Positions 1-8,628 of a stretch of DNA of 64,000 nt are shown piece after piece. Source of the DNA: a virus. Both the position numbers and the translations under genes were made by a program. Within the stretch, counting starts at the first letter, position 1, and each line of letters opens with the position of its first letter. The notes beneath the pieces are model-generated. The model made no database searches, was not told where the DNA came from, and saw nothing but the letters and a program-made list of their open reading frames with translations. The stretch covers positions 1-64,000 of IMG/VR virus record IMGVR_UViG_3300010413_000021; one strand, 5' to 3'.

Positions 1-1469
1 GCCTTGCCATAGTTGTCAATATCCATGGTAGTCAGATCAAGCATTGCAGCATTACTATTTGAAAGCACGGTTGCGGGATTATAAATATACATATTGCTCA
101 AGGACACCCGCCCGCTAGTAGCAGCAGCATCGTCAATAAAATTGACATGAGTCCCTCCACCATCCAACTCAGGCCACGCAACGCTCAACCCGGCAATATA
201 AAGATTATCCCGCAAACCAAGTTGAATAAACTTGTCATAGTTAGTTGCCGTATCAGTATCAATATGCCCACCGAGAACGTTAAACCTTGTGTTGCGGTAT
301 CCACCAGCAACCGAAGCCCCTCCTGCTGTGCTATGGATGGCTCGGCCAGCTACATTTTCAATTCCTTCCCAGAAACAACCAATTATGTTGCATGACCGGC
401 AATAATGGTTGGTATTTGCCCCATCAGCCCGCACAGATATACCAAGATCAAACGTATCAAGATGGACACCAGTTAAAGTCAAAGTGTTTTTCTGGTAAAC
501 CCGCACTCCGGTATAAGAACCTCCAGTGCTGCCCGGTGTGATATAAGATGAACGAAGATTAGCATCATCACCACTAGCAAAATAAATGCCGGTTTCACAG
601 GTATCAATATACATGTTTTCATAGATGCAGGCATATGTCTCGTCCTGAATCCCGATGTGAACATTACGAATAGTCACATCAGAAACCTTGCAACCCGGCC
701 CCTGTATTTTTATTGCTATCTCAGTTCCACCGGTTCCAGGCCCATACAGTTCAAATCCGCTCATCTGAAAACGGTTTGCATTTATGTCAATGATTGTTCC
801 GGCATTGGCTGTATAGGTAATTTTCGGGTAGTTAAACTTTCCAGGTCCAGTTAAAGACCCCCCATTAATCGTTATCTGAGTTAGGCTGGTAATGGTATAT
901 TCACCACCCGGCTTCAGCTTGGCATTGACTGATCCGCTGGAAAACAAGTCGTCGAAAGCATCCTGATCTGTGCCCCACCAATCAACATAAGCCTCTTGTC
1001 CATTTAGTGTAATTGTTCCGGTTGTGTTAGTGAAAATCAAACGGGGAGCCGCAATAATAGGCCCGTTCACAGTCAGGGTATATCCGTTTGTATCAATGTT
1101 CCCCTCACCGATAAACCACAATGACACATAAGATGGGACTGTAATATCAGTCTGCATGGTTACGGCATCATCAATAATTATCGTTGTGGTCTGATTCGGC
1201 CCAATGCTTGCCATGGTGGTGTGAAACTCATCATCATGGTCAGCCATATATACAACATTCTGATAATCTTTGATCAATGCCCGAATAGCTTGGAGCAGTT
1301 GGGCATCATTGGTTGCGTCAAGTGCTATCTGCTGACTGGAAATCACATTGCAGATTTCCTCCTGCACAGTATTGCACCAGTCAGCAGTTATCTGAGTGCC
1401 CTGCGGAGTATCGGTGAAAGACTTTTTACCGTCTATGTAAACCCAATTCCTGCCGTTAATCCTTTGCAC
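1..1469 (-). CDS. Tailspike/tail fibre with right-handed beta-helix (partial, C-terminus off the left edge)
   Basis: A minus-strand frame stays open from a GTG at 1469 to the window edge (about 489 codons). The start is supported by AGGAGG at 1479-1484, nine bases upstream. The N-terminus (MQRINGRNWVYIDGKK) is followed by a short helical part. A long Gly/Asn/Thr/Ile-rich region then has the look of a pectate-lyase-like beta-solenoid (for example ITSLTQITINGGSLTGPGKF, VTIRNVHIGIQDETYACIYE). Such proteins bind or cleave host surface glycans from the tail tip. It is the last gene of the tail operon in the window, which fits a receptor-binding role. The catalytic site, if any, and the trimerisation end lie outside the window. 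Confidence 0.8.
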   Translation of the reverse strand, partial: MQRINGRNWVYIDGKKSFTDTPQGTQITADWCNTVQEEICNVISSQQIALDATNDAQLLQAIRALIKDYQNVVYMADHDDEFHTTMASIGPNQTTTIIIDDAVTMQTDITVPSYVSLWFIGEGNIDTNGYTLTVNGPIIAAPRLIFTNTTGTITLNGQEAYVDWWGTDQDAFDDLFSSGSVNAKLKPGGEYTITSLTQITINGGSLTGPGKFNYPKITYTANAGTIIDINANRFQMSGFELYGPGTGGTEIAIKIQGPGCKVSDVTIRNVHIGIQDETYACIYENMYIDTCETGIYFASGDDANLRSSYITPGSTGGSYTGVRVYQKNTLTLTGVHLDTFDLGISVRADGANTNHYCRSCNIIGCFWEGIENVAGRAIHSTAGGASVAGGYRNTRFNVLGGHIDTDTATNYDKFIQLGLRDNLYIAGLSVAWPELDGGGTHVNFIDDAAATSGRVSLSNMYIYNPATVLSNSNAAMLDLTTMDIDNYGK

Positions 1470-1483
1470 TTTCTTTCACCTCC

Positions 1484-2113
1484 TCACAATACATTGTAAA
1501 TTCCCCATTGTGGATCAAACCGCCACTTGCCCCAACCATAATCACTGCAAGATGTGATAACACTAACTCCTGTATCCGTGCTTATTCGCGGCACGGCGGG
1601 CATTTCCACGTAACCAAGTATCATGGATATGGAATCTCCACCGCTGGTAATGCTCCATGTTCCCGCATTGGTAAGCAGGAAAACAGGCCGGTGGAAATTT
1701 CCATACATATTGTTACTCCAGTTAGTAGCATAGATAATGCCTTTTCGCAGGATGACCGCCACTGAATTTCCTGCGGAATAACTGTTAGTTGCCAGCCCCA
1801 TGCAGCGGGCTTCGCTGTGGGCCGACGTTCCGGCCAGCGCCCATGTGCCACTGTTAGTCAAATACAGAGCATGCCCAAACACGCAATCAGACTCTATCCG
1901 CTGACTGTAAACCGCCCAGCCGCGCCAATCTCCATGCTGTATCATAACCGGGTCAGGTTCAGCCCAATAGTCGGACGGGTTCTGAAATTCCATCGGCATC
2001 AGGGTGACAATCAAATCCCTCAACTCCTGATCTGATATGTCGCCGGAAATGTTCGGGGCAAACTTCTGCAACAGGTCAGACCGGCCCCGTGGTGTGTTTG
2101 GGATGTTAGGCAT
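1484..2113 (-). CDS. Accessory tail protein, paralogue 3 of 3
   Basis: A 209-residue protein of a small phage family. The first 60 residues hold a conserved head (FAPNISGDISDQELRDLIVT, then EFQNPSDYW). The middle is variable and the end is a short conserved tail (FDPQWGIYNVL). It is the most diverged of three tandem paralogues between the gp48-like gene and the tailspike. Its place suggests a baseplate-attached fibre, adaptor or chaperone. The family layout suggests the head docks to the virion and the middle varies, but no function is established. The stop lies just upstream of the tailspike ribosome site. Confidence 0.65.
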   Translation of the reverse strand: MPNIPNTPRGRSDLLQKFAPNISGDISDQELRDLIVTLMPMEFQNPSDYWAEPDPVMIQHGDWRGWAVYSQRIESDCVFGHALYLTNSGTWALAGTSAHSEARCMGLATNSYSAGNSVAVILRKGIIYATNWSNNMYGNFHRPVFLLTNAGTWSITSGGDSISMILGYVEMPAVPRISTDTGVSVITSCSDYGWGKWRFDPQWGIYNVL

Positions 2114-2116
2114 TTA

Positions 2117-2734
2117 TTACAGCATCCCCCACGTTGGATTAAACTGAATACAATACGAAGTTGCACTTGCTCCGGTATCCAACACCACCCCACCGTCACT
2201 GGGAGCAACATGACCAATCAGAACATTTGCACTACCAAGATTGACCGGGTTACACAAAAAACTGCCCATACTATCAAGATACAAACCTCTGCCCAACATT
2301 TCAACAAAAGCACCGCCTGACACTAATAAAGCGGAAAACCCGGTATACATAACAATTCCACGCCTGAAAATAATCATGTCAGAATCGCCGTCCGCTCCGG
2401 CATTTAATGCCATTCCGACAAGGCGAGAAGCGTTCATCATTGTTGCAACCGCCCATGTTCCGTTGGAAGTCATCATCATAAGTTGGCCGATGCTAAAATT
2501 TGCTGAAGCTATCTGAGAAGTCCAAACATAACCACGGTAATCAAGCCCATCACCATCATCGTCGGTAAGAAACTCAGAAGAAGCCTCACACCAGAAGTCG
2601 CCGGGATTCTCAAACTCCGCAGGCATCCAGGTGACAACGCCGTCCCTCAAGTCCTGCGGGCTGATCTGACCAGTTACATTGTCCGGAAAGTAAGTCGAAA
2701 GTAAAGTTGATCTTGTCCTTGCTGTGTCTGCCAT
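2117..2734 (-). CDS. Accessory tail protein, paralogue 2 of 3
   Basis: A 205-residue paralogue of the neighbouring genes. Its first 24 residues (starting MADTARTRSTLLSTYFPDNV) are identical to those of the upstream paralogue, and it shares the later EFENP and DFW residues and the end FNPTWGML. The middle, about residues 55-190, is clearly different. At DNA level 18 of the first 24 codons differ from the upstream copy although the protein is the same, so this is an old duplication under strong selection on the N-terminus. Probably a structural tail protein. Confidence 0.65.
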   Translation of the reverse strand: MADTARTRSTLLSTYFPDNVTGQISPQDLRDGVVTWMPAEFENPGDFWCEASSEFLTDDDGDGLDYRGYVWTSQIASANFSIGQLMMMTSNGTWAVATMMNASRLVGMALNAGADGDSDMIIFRRGIVMYTGFSALLVSGGAFVEMLGRGLYLDSMGSFLCNPVNLGSANVLIGHVAPSDGGVVLDTGASATSYCIQFNPTWGML

Positions 2735-2746
2735 CCTTCGTTCTCC

Positions 2747-3397
2747 TTATTCAGCTAATACGCCCCACTGCGGATCAAAATACATGGTATAGAAATCACA
2801 ACTTGTGCCATCATACACTTGCCGAATCCATGCGCTTGTTTCCACATAGCCAACTACCATTGATCCCGCAACATTTGGAGGGGAACCAGAAACATTAACC
2901 TCACCGGCAGAAGTCACACTACAAACCCAAAGAGGTTTCCCCTGCAAAGGATCAGCTCCAGATTGGAACCAAGTTCCAGCGGCATTACTAAACCCTGTAT
3001 TACGTATCAACCCCCGACGCAGAATCTTTGCTTGCGATTCACCAACAGCATACTCACTACAAGCCAGCCCCCAAACCCTGCAACTGTTGACATAAGTATG
3101 ATCCCCTAAATGCCACGTCATTGAGTTAGTCCGCACCACCAGTGCCCCAAAGGAAACAACCTGAGACATTACCTGAGAGTAATCAACCCAACCCCGGTAA
3201 TCCTGATCATCTGAAATCACAGAACCATCAAGCTGTCCATAATCCGGTTCCTTCCAGAAGTCCATCGGGTTTTCAAACTCAACCGGCATCCAAGTTACCA
3301 ACCCATCCCGCAAATCCTGAGCATCAATTTGCCCGGTGACATTATCGGGGAAATAGGTGCTTAAAAGTGTTGATCTAGTTCTCGCTGTATCTGCCAT
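2747..3397 (-). CDS. Accessory tail protein, paralogue 1 of 3
   Basis: A 216-residue protein and the first of three tandem paralogues. The N-terminal block (DNVTGQIDAQDLRDGLVTWM, then EFENPMDFW) resembles short phage proteins often found next to tail-fibre genes. The end is FDPQWGVLAE. The central region is Gly/Ser/Val-rich and looks like beta structure. An AGGAG-type ribosome site lies just upstream of ATG 3397. No enzyme motif is visible. A tail-fibre or receptor-binding accessory role is inferred from position only. Confidence 0.65.
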   Translation of the reverse strand: MADTARTRSTLLSTYFPDNVTGQIDAQDLRDGLVTWMPVEFENPMDFWKEPDYGQLDGSVISDDQDYRGWVDYSQVMSQVVSFGALVVRTNSMTWHLGDHTYVNSCRVWGLACSEYAVGESQAKILRRGLIRNTGFSNAAGTWFQSGADPLQGKPLWVCSVTSAGEVNVSGSPPNVAGSMVVGYVETSAWIRQVYDGTSCDFYTMYFDPQWGVLAE

Positions 3398-3411
3398 TTT
3401 TTCTCCTCCAA

Positions 3412-4329
3412 CTAAGGAATACTGAAACCATCCGCGAACGCATCCCGTTCAAACCCGCCATGCATATCCCACTTCGGCGTTAATATACGAGAGAAGCCCT
3501 CAGTGTATCCCCCATCATAGCCCCCGCCTTTCTGGGTTTTGAAGGCTTCTGAAAAATGATAGCCGTTGAAAGGCCCATCAAGTTCTATGTCATACCCGGC
3601 ATCAAACCCCCGATTGTATCCACCCTGCCGGGCAAAGGATAGGCTGTCTCCCAAATCAACATATAAATCCCAGCGGTTGAAAGCAGGGGAAAAAGCAGAA
3701 CTGTATTCCGGCCCTCCAGGGTATATCCTGATCATCGCCCGCGTGTGTCCTGGCTTCCACTTGTCAAGGAACTTTTCGAGCCGGTTGGCAAACGGAATAC
3801 GAACGAGCGGATCACCACACCTCACTTGCCCTGCCCTAGCATAAATAATGTTAGTTTTTTCATGGAACCGCAGCACCACTTGCCAATCAAATATATTGTA
3901 ATACTCCTGACCTGGTGCCCGATAATCAAACCAGTGCTGAGCATCGTATTCATTTATTTCCTTGATCTCAAAACCATATTGTGCCGCCCGCTCGATCCAG
4001 TAACTTTTATGAAGCTCACCCAGCAGAACGTGCTTGTTATGTGCCCACGTTTGCCGTTGTGATTCAAGGTTGGTGGCAATCATGTCCATTTCTGGCAGGT
4101 CAAGGTCATCTTCATGTTCACTGAGCAATTCATCTTCGGTGGCAGTAGACGGATCACGCTGCACTAACAGATCAAAGCCCCTTGCATCAATCCTTGCCAG
4201 TTCCTGAGACAAAGAATCCAGCACATCAGTCAAGGTGGCAGTTGGGCTTCTCGTCCATGCAATGCCAGGCGGCAATAGTGCCTGGAGCATCTGTTTGTAT
4301 TCGTCTGCTGTCCAGCCGTTACGAGCCAT
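3412..4329 (-). CDS. Mu gp48-like tail/baseplate protein (DUF2313)
   Basis: A 305-residue protein. The first 190 residues match the Mu gp48/YmfQ family, which follows the gp47 baseplate gene in Mu-like phages (MLQALLPPGIAWTRSP near the start). The remaining C-terminal part is Gly/Tyr/Phe-rich (GGYNRGFDAGYDIEL, GGGYDGGYTEGF), so this copy is longer than the usual family member of about 190-200 residues. The extra part may hold fibres at the baseplate edge. Its ATG overlaps the stop of the gp47-like gene. Confidence 0.8.
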   Translation of the reverse strand: MARNGWTADEYKQMLQALLPPGIAWTRSPTATLTDVLDSLSQELARIDARGFDLLVQRDPSTATEDELLSEHEDDLDLPEMDMIATNLESQRQTWAHNKHVLLGELHKSYWIERAAQYGFEIKEINEYDAQHWFDYRAPGQEYYNIFDWQVVLRFHEKTNIIYARAGQVRCGDPLVRIPFANRLEKFLDKWKPGHTRAMIRIYPGGPEYSSAFSPAFNRWDLYVDLGDSLSFARQGGYNRGFDAGYDIELDGPFNGYHFSEAFKTQKGGGYDGGYTEGFSRILTPKWDMHGGFERDAFADGFSIP

Positions 4330-5492
4330 TAATACGTTCCCCAGTTAATTCCGGCCAGCCGGTGAATCTCATCCGGCCTTGCCAGTATCCCGCCTGCATT
4401 TTCATCCACTGAACCGTCATCCACATCTACCGTTGACATGTGTGCTATCCGGTGTCGCTCCTCACCGTATGCCGCGCTGATTGCCTCGCTCATGCGGGAC
4501 GGCACAAGCAACTGCCCCGGACCGCCTTCCCTGAAAATAATATCTTCAATTTCAGCCTCAACAGCATCCCTAACTGCATCAGTATTGGGGTAAATGTCGA
4601 TATTCATGTATATGTCAAGAAAACTTAGATCAACCACCTGAAAACCGGGATAAGCTGTTACAGGCAAGCCCACAGTTAAATTCGTTGCTGTATTAGTATG
4701 CTCATGAATATACTCACGCATTTCTTCGCGTTGTGCTGATGTTGGTAATATGCTTGTAACTTCCTCATCCCGCACAAAGGCCAGCGCCCCGGTGCCCGGC
4801 CCCTGATATAACGGGTAATACCACGCCCGCGTAACGCCCGGCACCTCCAGCGCCCAAGCCACGTAATCAAACTGACTGCCACCATGAGGCGGGTATTTCT
4901 TGCGGAATATAACCCGCGCCCGCAGAGCATCATCAGACTCGATATCACTGCCCTCTATCAGCCCGGCAGTAGTAATCAATGAAGCACTTTCCACATTAAC
5001 AATCGGGGAAACCAGGAACAGTTCACCACCGGCATCTTCATTTCCATCAGCCCCAGCCACAACCGCTTCAATGGCTATGCTTGCATAGTATTTGCCACCA
5101 TCATTGAGTATTGTGCTTAACGTTCCCGCCGCCGTTGTAACATAACGCCTGTCATCCGACTCACGGTAAACCTCAGTTCCAACCGGAATAGCAGTAGCAG
5201 CAACAGAACCGAAAAACTGAGTATAGCCGTGGGCCTTCTGTGCTGCTTTCCTTGTAATACCATATTCACCGGCAATGGTATCCAGTTCATCAGTATCAGC
5301 AGACGAAGCAAAGATATTCAGGCTGATCCAATCAAGGAAGCCATAAAGCAGATTGACCGCTCCCGCCATGACATAAGCAATAACCGGGATCACCGCCCGG
5401 CGCAGGAAAGGCCCGGCGTTAGTCATGCGGGATTCAAAATCAGATAATATTCTGTCCTTGATCTCTTGTAAATTCGGGCGGTCGAAAGCCAT
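4329..5492 (-). CDS. Baseplate J-like protein (Mu gp47 family)
   Basis: A 387-residue baseplate wedge protein. The N-terminus (LQEIKDRILSDFESRM), the hydrophobic helix near residues 55-75 and the core (ARVIFRKKYPPHGGSQFDYV) are typical of the baseplate J / Mu gp47 / T4 gp6 group. These proteins form the wedge ring that joins the central hub to fibres and triggers sheath contraction. Length and order (gp46, gp47, gp48) match Mu. It overlaps its neighbours by a base or so on each side, so it is probably translationally coupled. Confidence 0.9.
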   Translation of the reverse strand: MAFDRPNLQEIKDRILSDFESRMTNAGPFLRRAVIPVIAYVMAGAVNLLYGFLDWISLNIFASSADTDELDTIAGEYGITRKAAQKAHGYTQFFGSVAATAIPVGTEVYRESDDRRYVTTAAGTLSTILNDGGKYYASIAIEAVVAGADGNEDAGGELFLVSPIVNVESASLITTAGLIEGSDIESDDALRARVIFRKKYPPHGGSQFDYVAWALEVPGVTRAWYYPLYQGPGTGALAFVRDEEVTSILPTSAQREEMREYIHEHTNTATNLTVGLPVTAYPGFQVVDLSFLDIYMNIDIYPNTDAVRDAVEAEIEDIIFREGGPGQLLVPSRMSEAISAAYGEERHRIAHMSTVDVDDGSVDENAGGILARPDEIHRLAGINWGTY

Positions 5493-5998
5493 TATCCTGC
5501 TCCATAATATCCATAATCTGTGTTAAAAGTTTCATACCATTCTGATTCAAATCTCAGGTTGACAACTTCGCCATCAGTTTTGTGTATCTTTGCCAGTATT
5601 GCCAACACATCATTGCCCACCGGCCCCTGCCGGTAAGCCTCTGCATCTACTTTTGCAGCAACACCATCCTCAGTCATCCATTTCAGTGCTTCTCTGGTAT
5701 AGTCCTCAGCCCGCCTCAAAACTTCATTCTCTGTTTTCTCTCTGCTGAGCAACCAGAGCCTTGACCCAATTTTATCCCCATGATTATCCAAGTCCAGCAG
5801 AGTATCACCCCACCACCCCCGCCGGGAGCCGTCCGGGTCAGGCAAGGTGTCATCCGCACGCGCCCGCCTGTCCGTGAACAGTGAAACAAAAACAGCAGAC
5901 ACCAGCCCATGATCCATCAACAGATCATTCTCCTGAAAGAGCATATCACACTCCCAGAGCGTGTCGTTATAGTAAATTCTGATGTCCCCCTCTGCCAT
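5492..5998 (-). CDS. Mu gp46-like baseplate protein (gpW/gp25 type)
   Basis: A 168-residue protein starting at ATG 5998 (MAEGDIRIYYND), right after the stop of the gp45-like gene. An upstream in-frame ATG at 6073 would lie inside that gene and is less likely. The region with DTLPDPDGSRRGWWGDTLLD, then GSRLWLLSREK, is the Mu gp46 signature. This family is equivalent to T4 gp25, an inner baseplate piece that starts sheath assembly. Order gp45-gp46-gp47 is conserved. Confidence 0.87.
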   Translation of the reverse strand: MAEGDIRIYYNDTLWECDMLFQENDLLMDHGLVSAVFVSLFTDRRARADDTLPDPDGSRRGWWGDTLLDLDNHGDKIGSRLWLLSREKTENEVLRRAEDYTREALKWMTEDGVAAKVDAEAYRQGPVGNDVLAILAKIHKTDGEVVNLRFESEWYETFNTDYGYYGAG

Positions 5999-5999
5999 G

Positions 6000-7160
6000 T
6001 TATCCTCCAGACCCAAACCCGGTATCAGGTGGATCAATCCAATCTTCAGGCGGCCATGGACTCGGTGCCCCACCGCTGCACGGGAAATTCGGGCTGGCCG
6101 GCGGGAACGCGGGCGGCCATGATTCTGCCGTCCATTCCTCAGGCGGGAAACCTTCGGGCGGCCAGCTTGGTATTGTCACCGACGGCATACCCAGAGGCAC
6201 CGGCGTCTTAGGCCATGTCGTTGTTGGCGGCCACGGCATCGGTATTGGTATCTCTGCGCCCACTCCAAGGTCAATCTCCGGTATGCCCGGCTTCGGTGGC
6301 ACAGGGAACTTGTCAAAAAACGATCCGGCAAGCTCGGACGGGTCAGGCAACTCACCCGGCCAGTCCGGCCAGTCAAAGCTCGGCTCACAGCCTGTCCCCG
6401 CTCCGCTGCCACCGGAACCACCCCCCGCTGACTGATTCACCTGCGGAGTTAGTGTCGGCAGGCTGGGTGGGAAGGCCATCTTGAACGGAGACTGAACAGG
6501 GATTACATGCTGATGCACATCAAACTTTTTCCGGTCATACTCCATACTGTTCTGATAGTCGGCAACCTGATTTGCCGCCGCATCTATCCGGCCAGCAGTG
6601 GCAAGGATATTGCCGGGGGTGCTTACATCCCCATGACCGGGATTCACTGTCAGATTACCATTGATAATAAAGTCTCCGTTGTGGACAGTAACAGGGGTTT
6701 CAATCAATCTGTCATGCTCTGCCCTGATATACTCCCGCTCCCTGCACCACCGCTTCTCATTTTTGCAGTCGGTCTGTATTGTTTCGTTGTCCTGCATCCA
6801 TATTCTGTGACCCTTGCCCGGCGTTGAATCGTTGTTATCATTCTGCCGGGTGTATAGCATAGTGTCTCCCTCACCTAAATTGAGCGGGCGGTATCGCCGG
6901 TCATGTATGCAAAGGGCAATGCCGTGGCTTCTGTCCCCACCAAGGAAAGCAACAGCAGCTTGTGATTCGGATTCAGGATAAGTTTCAAAGCCGTATTCCT
7001 GAAACCGCTCCACGTTATCTTCGCTCTCATCGTCAAGAATATCTATCTGCAATTTCTGAGTCATTCCGCTATTGTAAACAGCTTTCAAGATTGCCCGGCC
7101 AAACAGCAGCATGATCCTGTCTTTCAACGGCTGAACAAATCTGTTTAGTTGACTAATCAT
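6000..7160 (-). CDS. Mu gp45-like baseplate spike protein with Pro/Trp-rich tail
   Basis: A 386-residue protein. Residues 1-220 match Mu gp45 (gpV-like baseplate assembly/spike): FVQPLKDRIMLLFGRAIL at the start, then FLGGDRSHGIALCIHDRRYR. The last 130 residues are unusual, a low-complexity segment rich in Pro, Trp and Gly (PSFDWPDWPGELPDP, PIPMPWPPTTTWPKT). Mu gp45 ends as a needle-like membrane-piercing spike, and here that end is extended or replaced. The start overlaps the end of the gp44-like gene by four bases. Confidence 0.85.
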   Translation of the reverse strand: MISQLNRFVQPLKDRIMLLFGRAILKAVYNSGMTQKLQIDILDDESEDNVERFQEYGFETYPESESQAAVAFLGGDRSHGIALCIHDRRYRPLNLGEGDTMLYTRQNDNNDSTPGKGHRIWMQDNETIQTDCKNEKRWCREREYIRAEHDRLIETPVTVHNGDFIINGNLTVNPGHGDVSTPGNILATAGRIDAAANQVADYQNSMEYDRKKFDVHQHVIPVQSPFKMAFPPSLPTLTPQVNQSAGGGSGGSGAGTGCEPSFDWPDWPGELPDPSELAGSFFDKFPVPPKPGIPEIDLGVGAEIPIPMPWPPTTTWPKTPVPLGMPSVTIPSWPPEGFPPEEWTAESWPPAFPPASPNFPCSGGAPSPWPPEDWIDPPDTGFGSGG

Positions 7161-8311
7161 GAGTCAAATTCCGTTTTCACATTGCCCACCGGCATATCAT
7201 CATCTAGCACCGCATACTTTGCCGGGTGACTAAGTGTTATCCGGGTAATAGTGCCGGTGTCATCCCCAACCTGAAACGATAAACCGCTGATCACAAACTC
7301 CTCATTGATGCCCAGAAACGAATCCTCAACTAATATCATGCTGTTCAACTGCCAGGGGGAGCCGTCTGTCTGCAACCAGCCCTGCACCGTATAAGTCAGT
7401 TCCCTTGACTTGCCCGCGCTGACTCTGGCCTCCCACTCTGCCCGCTCATTGCATATTTCCTCAGTGGCCTTGCCCTCAGTCAGTATCACGCGCGGGCGGT
7501 AGCGGGTGAAAATAGGATCATCAAAGTGACCCACAACCCGCGTTGTCTTTTCCAGTTCATTGTCATCCTCTGCCGGGCGCTGACCCTTGACAATATATTT
7601 GCTGTATCGGTCACGGTTGCTCTGTTCAAGTTGCCCTGCTTTAATGTTCAACCCCAGTTTCAGGTTGTCATGGGAAAGAGTCGGGCCGATCTTGGTAATA
7701 GTTAGTTTGCCATCACCGTAACAGACGGGGAAAACTCCAACCTGCTTACACAGGTTCTTTATTGGCTCATAAACATATTCGCCTTCCTTGACCTTGTATG
7801 TTCCCTGCACCGTCCTGTAAACCGGCTCATGTGCCGAACTGTCAATATAGGCTGTAATCCCAAACGGGCGGCACAGATCCCCTATTATTGCAACCATCTT
7901 TTGATCTTTCCACTCATTTTTTCCACCATCCCGCAAGGTGTATGAGCAGTCAACTATATCAGCCACTTTGTCCCGGCCTGAAAGCCAGAGATTATGTGAC
8001 TTGTCATCGTAGTGAATCGGAAAGTAATCAATATATCCCTGCATTATGGATTGCCCGTCAACGGTAATCACCGCCTCTGCCCCCATCATACCTTTGAAAG
8101 CAGTCGAATTAATAGACGCAAAATGAGTATCAAACTTTTCTGCTTTACCGCCCGCATACTCAGTTGCAACCTCAAAATCGCTTTCTTTACCGTAAACATA
8201 AGCCGCCTCAAAGTTGAACGTGCCCGCTATCCGATCAAGAGACTGATCCACCCTGATGCTAGTCCACCCGCTGAACTGTTTTCTATTTGCTGTTAAAAGT
8301 ATCTCACTCAT
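7157..8311 (-). CDS. Mu gp44-like baseplate hub protein (gpD/gp27 type)
   Basis: A 384-residue hub protein. The N-terminal domain (NRKQFSGWTSIRVDQSLDRI, then GTFNFEA) and the later part (AEWEARVSAGKSRELTYTVQ, GWLQTDGSPWQLN) follow the Mu gp44 / P2 gpD / T4 gp27 family. In such tails the hub trimer holds the spike and seats the tube. It sits between the gp43-like and gp45-like genes as in Mu, apart from one extra small gene (8344-8589) inserted upstream. Confidence 0.88.
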   Translation of the reverse strand: MSEILLTANRKQFSGWTSIRVDQSLDRIAGTFNFEAAYVYGKESDFEVATEYAGGKAEKFDTHFASINSTAFKGMMGAEAVITVDGQSIMQGYIDYFPIHYDDKSHNLWLSGRDKVADIVDCSYTLRDGGKNEWKDQKMVAIIGDLCRPFGITAYIDSSAHEPVYRTVQGTYKVKEGEYVYEPIKNLCKQVGVFPVCYGDGKLTITKIGPTLSHDNLKLGLNIKAGQLEQSNRDRYSKYIVKGQRPAEDDNELEKTTRVVGHFDDPIFTRYRPRVILTEGKATEEICNERAEWEARVSAGKSRELTYTVQGWLQTDGSPWQLNSMILVEDSFLGINEEFVISGLSFQVGDDTGTITRITLSHPAKYAVLDDDMPVGNVKTEFDS

Positions 8312-8320
8312 GTCATCTCA

Positions 8321-8628
8321 AATAGGCTTGCTGCAAATTTTAATTACCAGACTTTCCGGTCTATTGTTTTGCCTTGACTATTCATGTAGATCAACTCAAG
8401 AGGAAGATCAGTTCCTAGTTCATTGGTTCGTTCATCCTGCTCTCCTACATCAGTGACCAAAAGCAAACGATCTTTCATCAATTCGCCTGTCTCTGGATCA
8501 GGATGAGGATGTATAGATGCCCTTTTACAATCAAATATTGTTTCGTGCCATTCACCATTTGCGTCTTTTCGTCTAATCTTTACAAACATTTTCTGCCTTC
8601 CTTTCTGTCTAATTACAGCAAGCCTATT
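8321..8628. repeat. 13-bp perfect inverted repeat around the small gene 8344-8589
   Basis: AATAGGCTTGCTG at 8321-8333 and its exact reverse complement CAGCAAGCCTATT at 8616-8628 bracket the 81-residue gene. The right arm overlaps the stop of the gp43-like gene. In the message the arms could pair into a 13-bp stem that loops out the whole extra gene. The repeat may mark an inserted cargo gene, or may be an RNA-processing structure. Confidence 0.7.
8344..8589 (-). CDS. Hypothetical protein inserted in the baseplate operon
   Basis: An 81-residue acidic protein (starts MFVKIRRKDANGEWHETIFD) that I do not recognise. It has no signal peptide, membrane segment or metal motif. It lies between the gp43-like and gp44-like genes, which are adjacent in Mu, so it is an extra gene in this operon. 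A perfect 13-bp inverted repeat flanks it. An AGGAAGGCAG-type ribosome site precedes ATG 8589. The context suggests a late insertion (a moron) rather than a core tail gene. Confidence 0.6.
   Translation of the reverse strand: MFVKIRRKDANGEWHETIFDCKRASIHPHPDPETGELMKDRLLLVTDVGEQDERTNELGTDLPLELIYMNSQGKTIDRKVW

Noticed and set aside
1484-3397. Diversity-generating retroelement acting on the variable tail paralogues
   Set aside because: No reverse transcriptase and no near-identical template repeat with A-specific changes were seen in the window.
6000-7160. Low-complexity end of the gp45-like gene as a frameshift artefact
   Set aside because: The frame stays open to a stop that abuts the next gene's start in the usual compact manner, and the composition is consistent across the tail, so an artefact is not needed.
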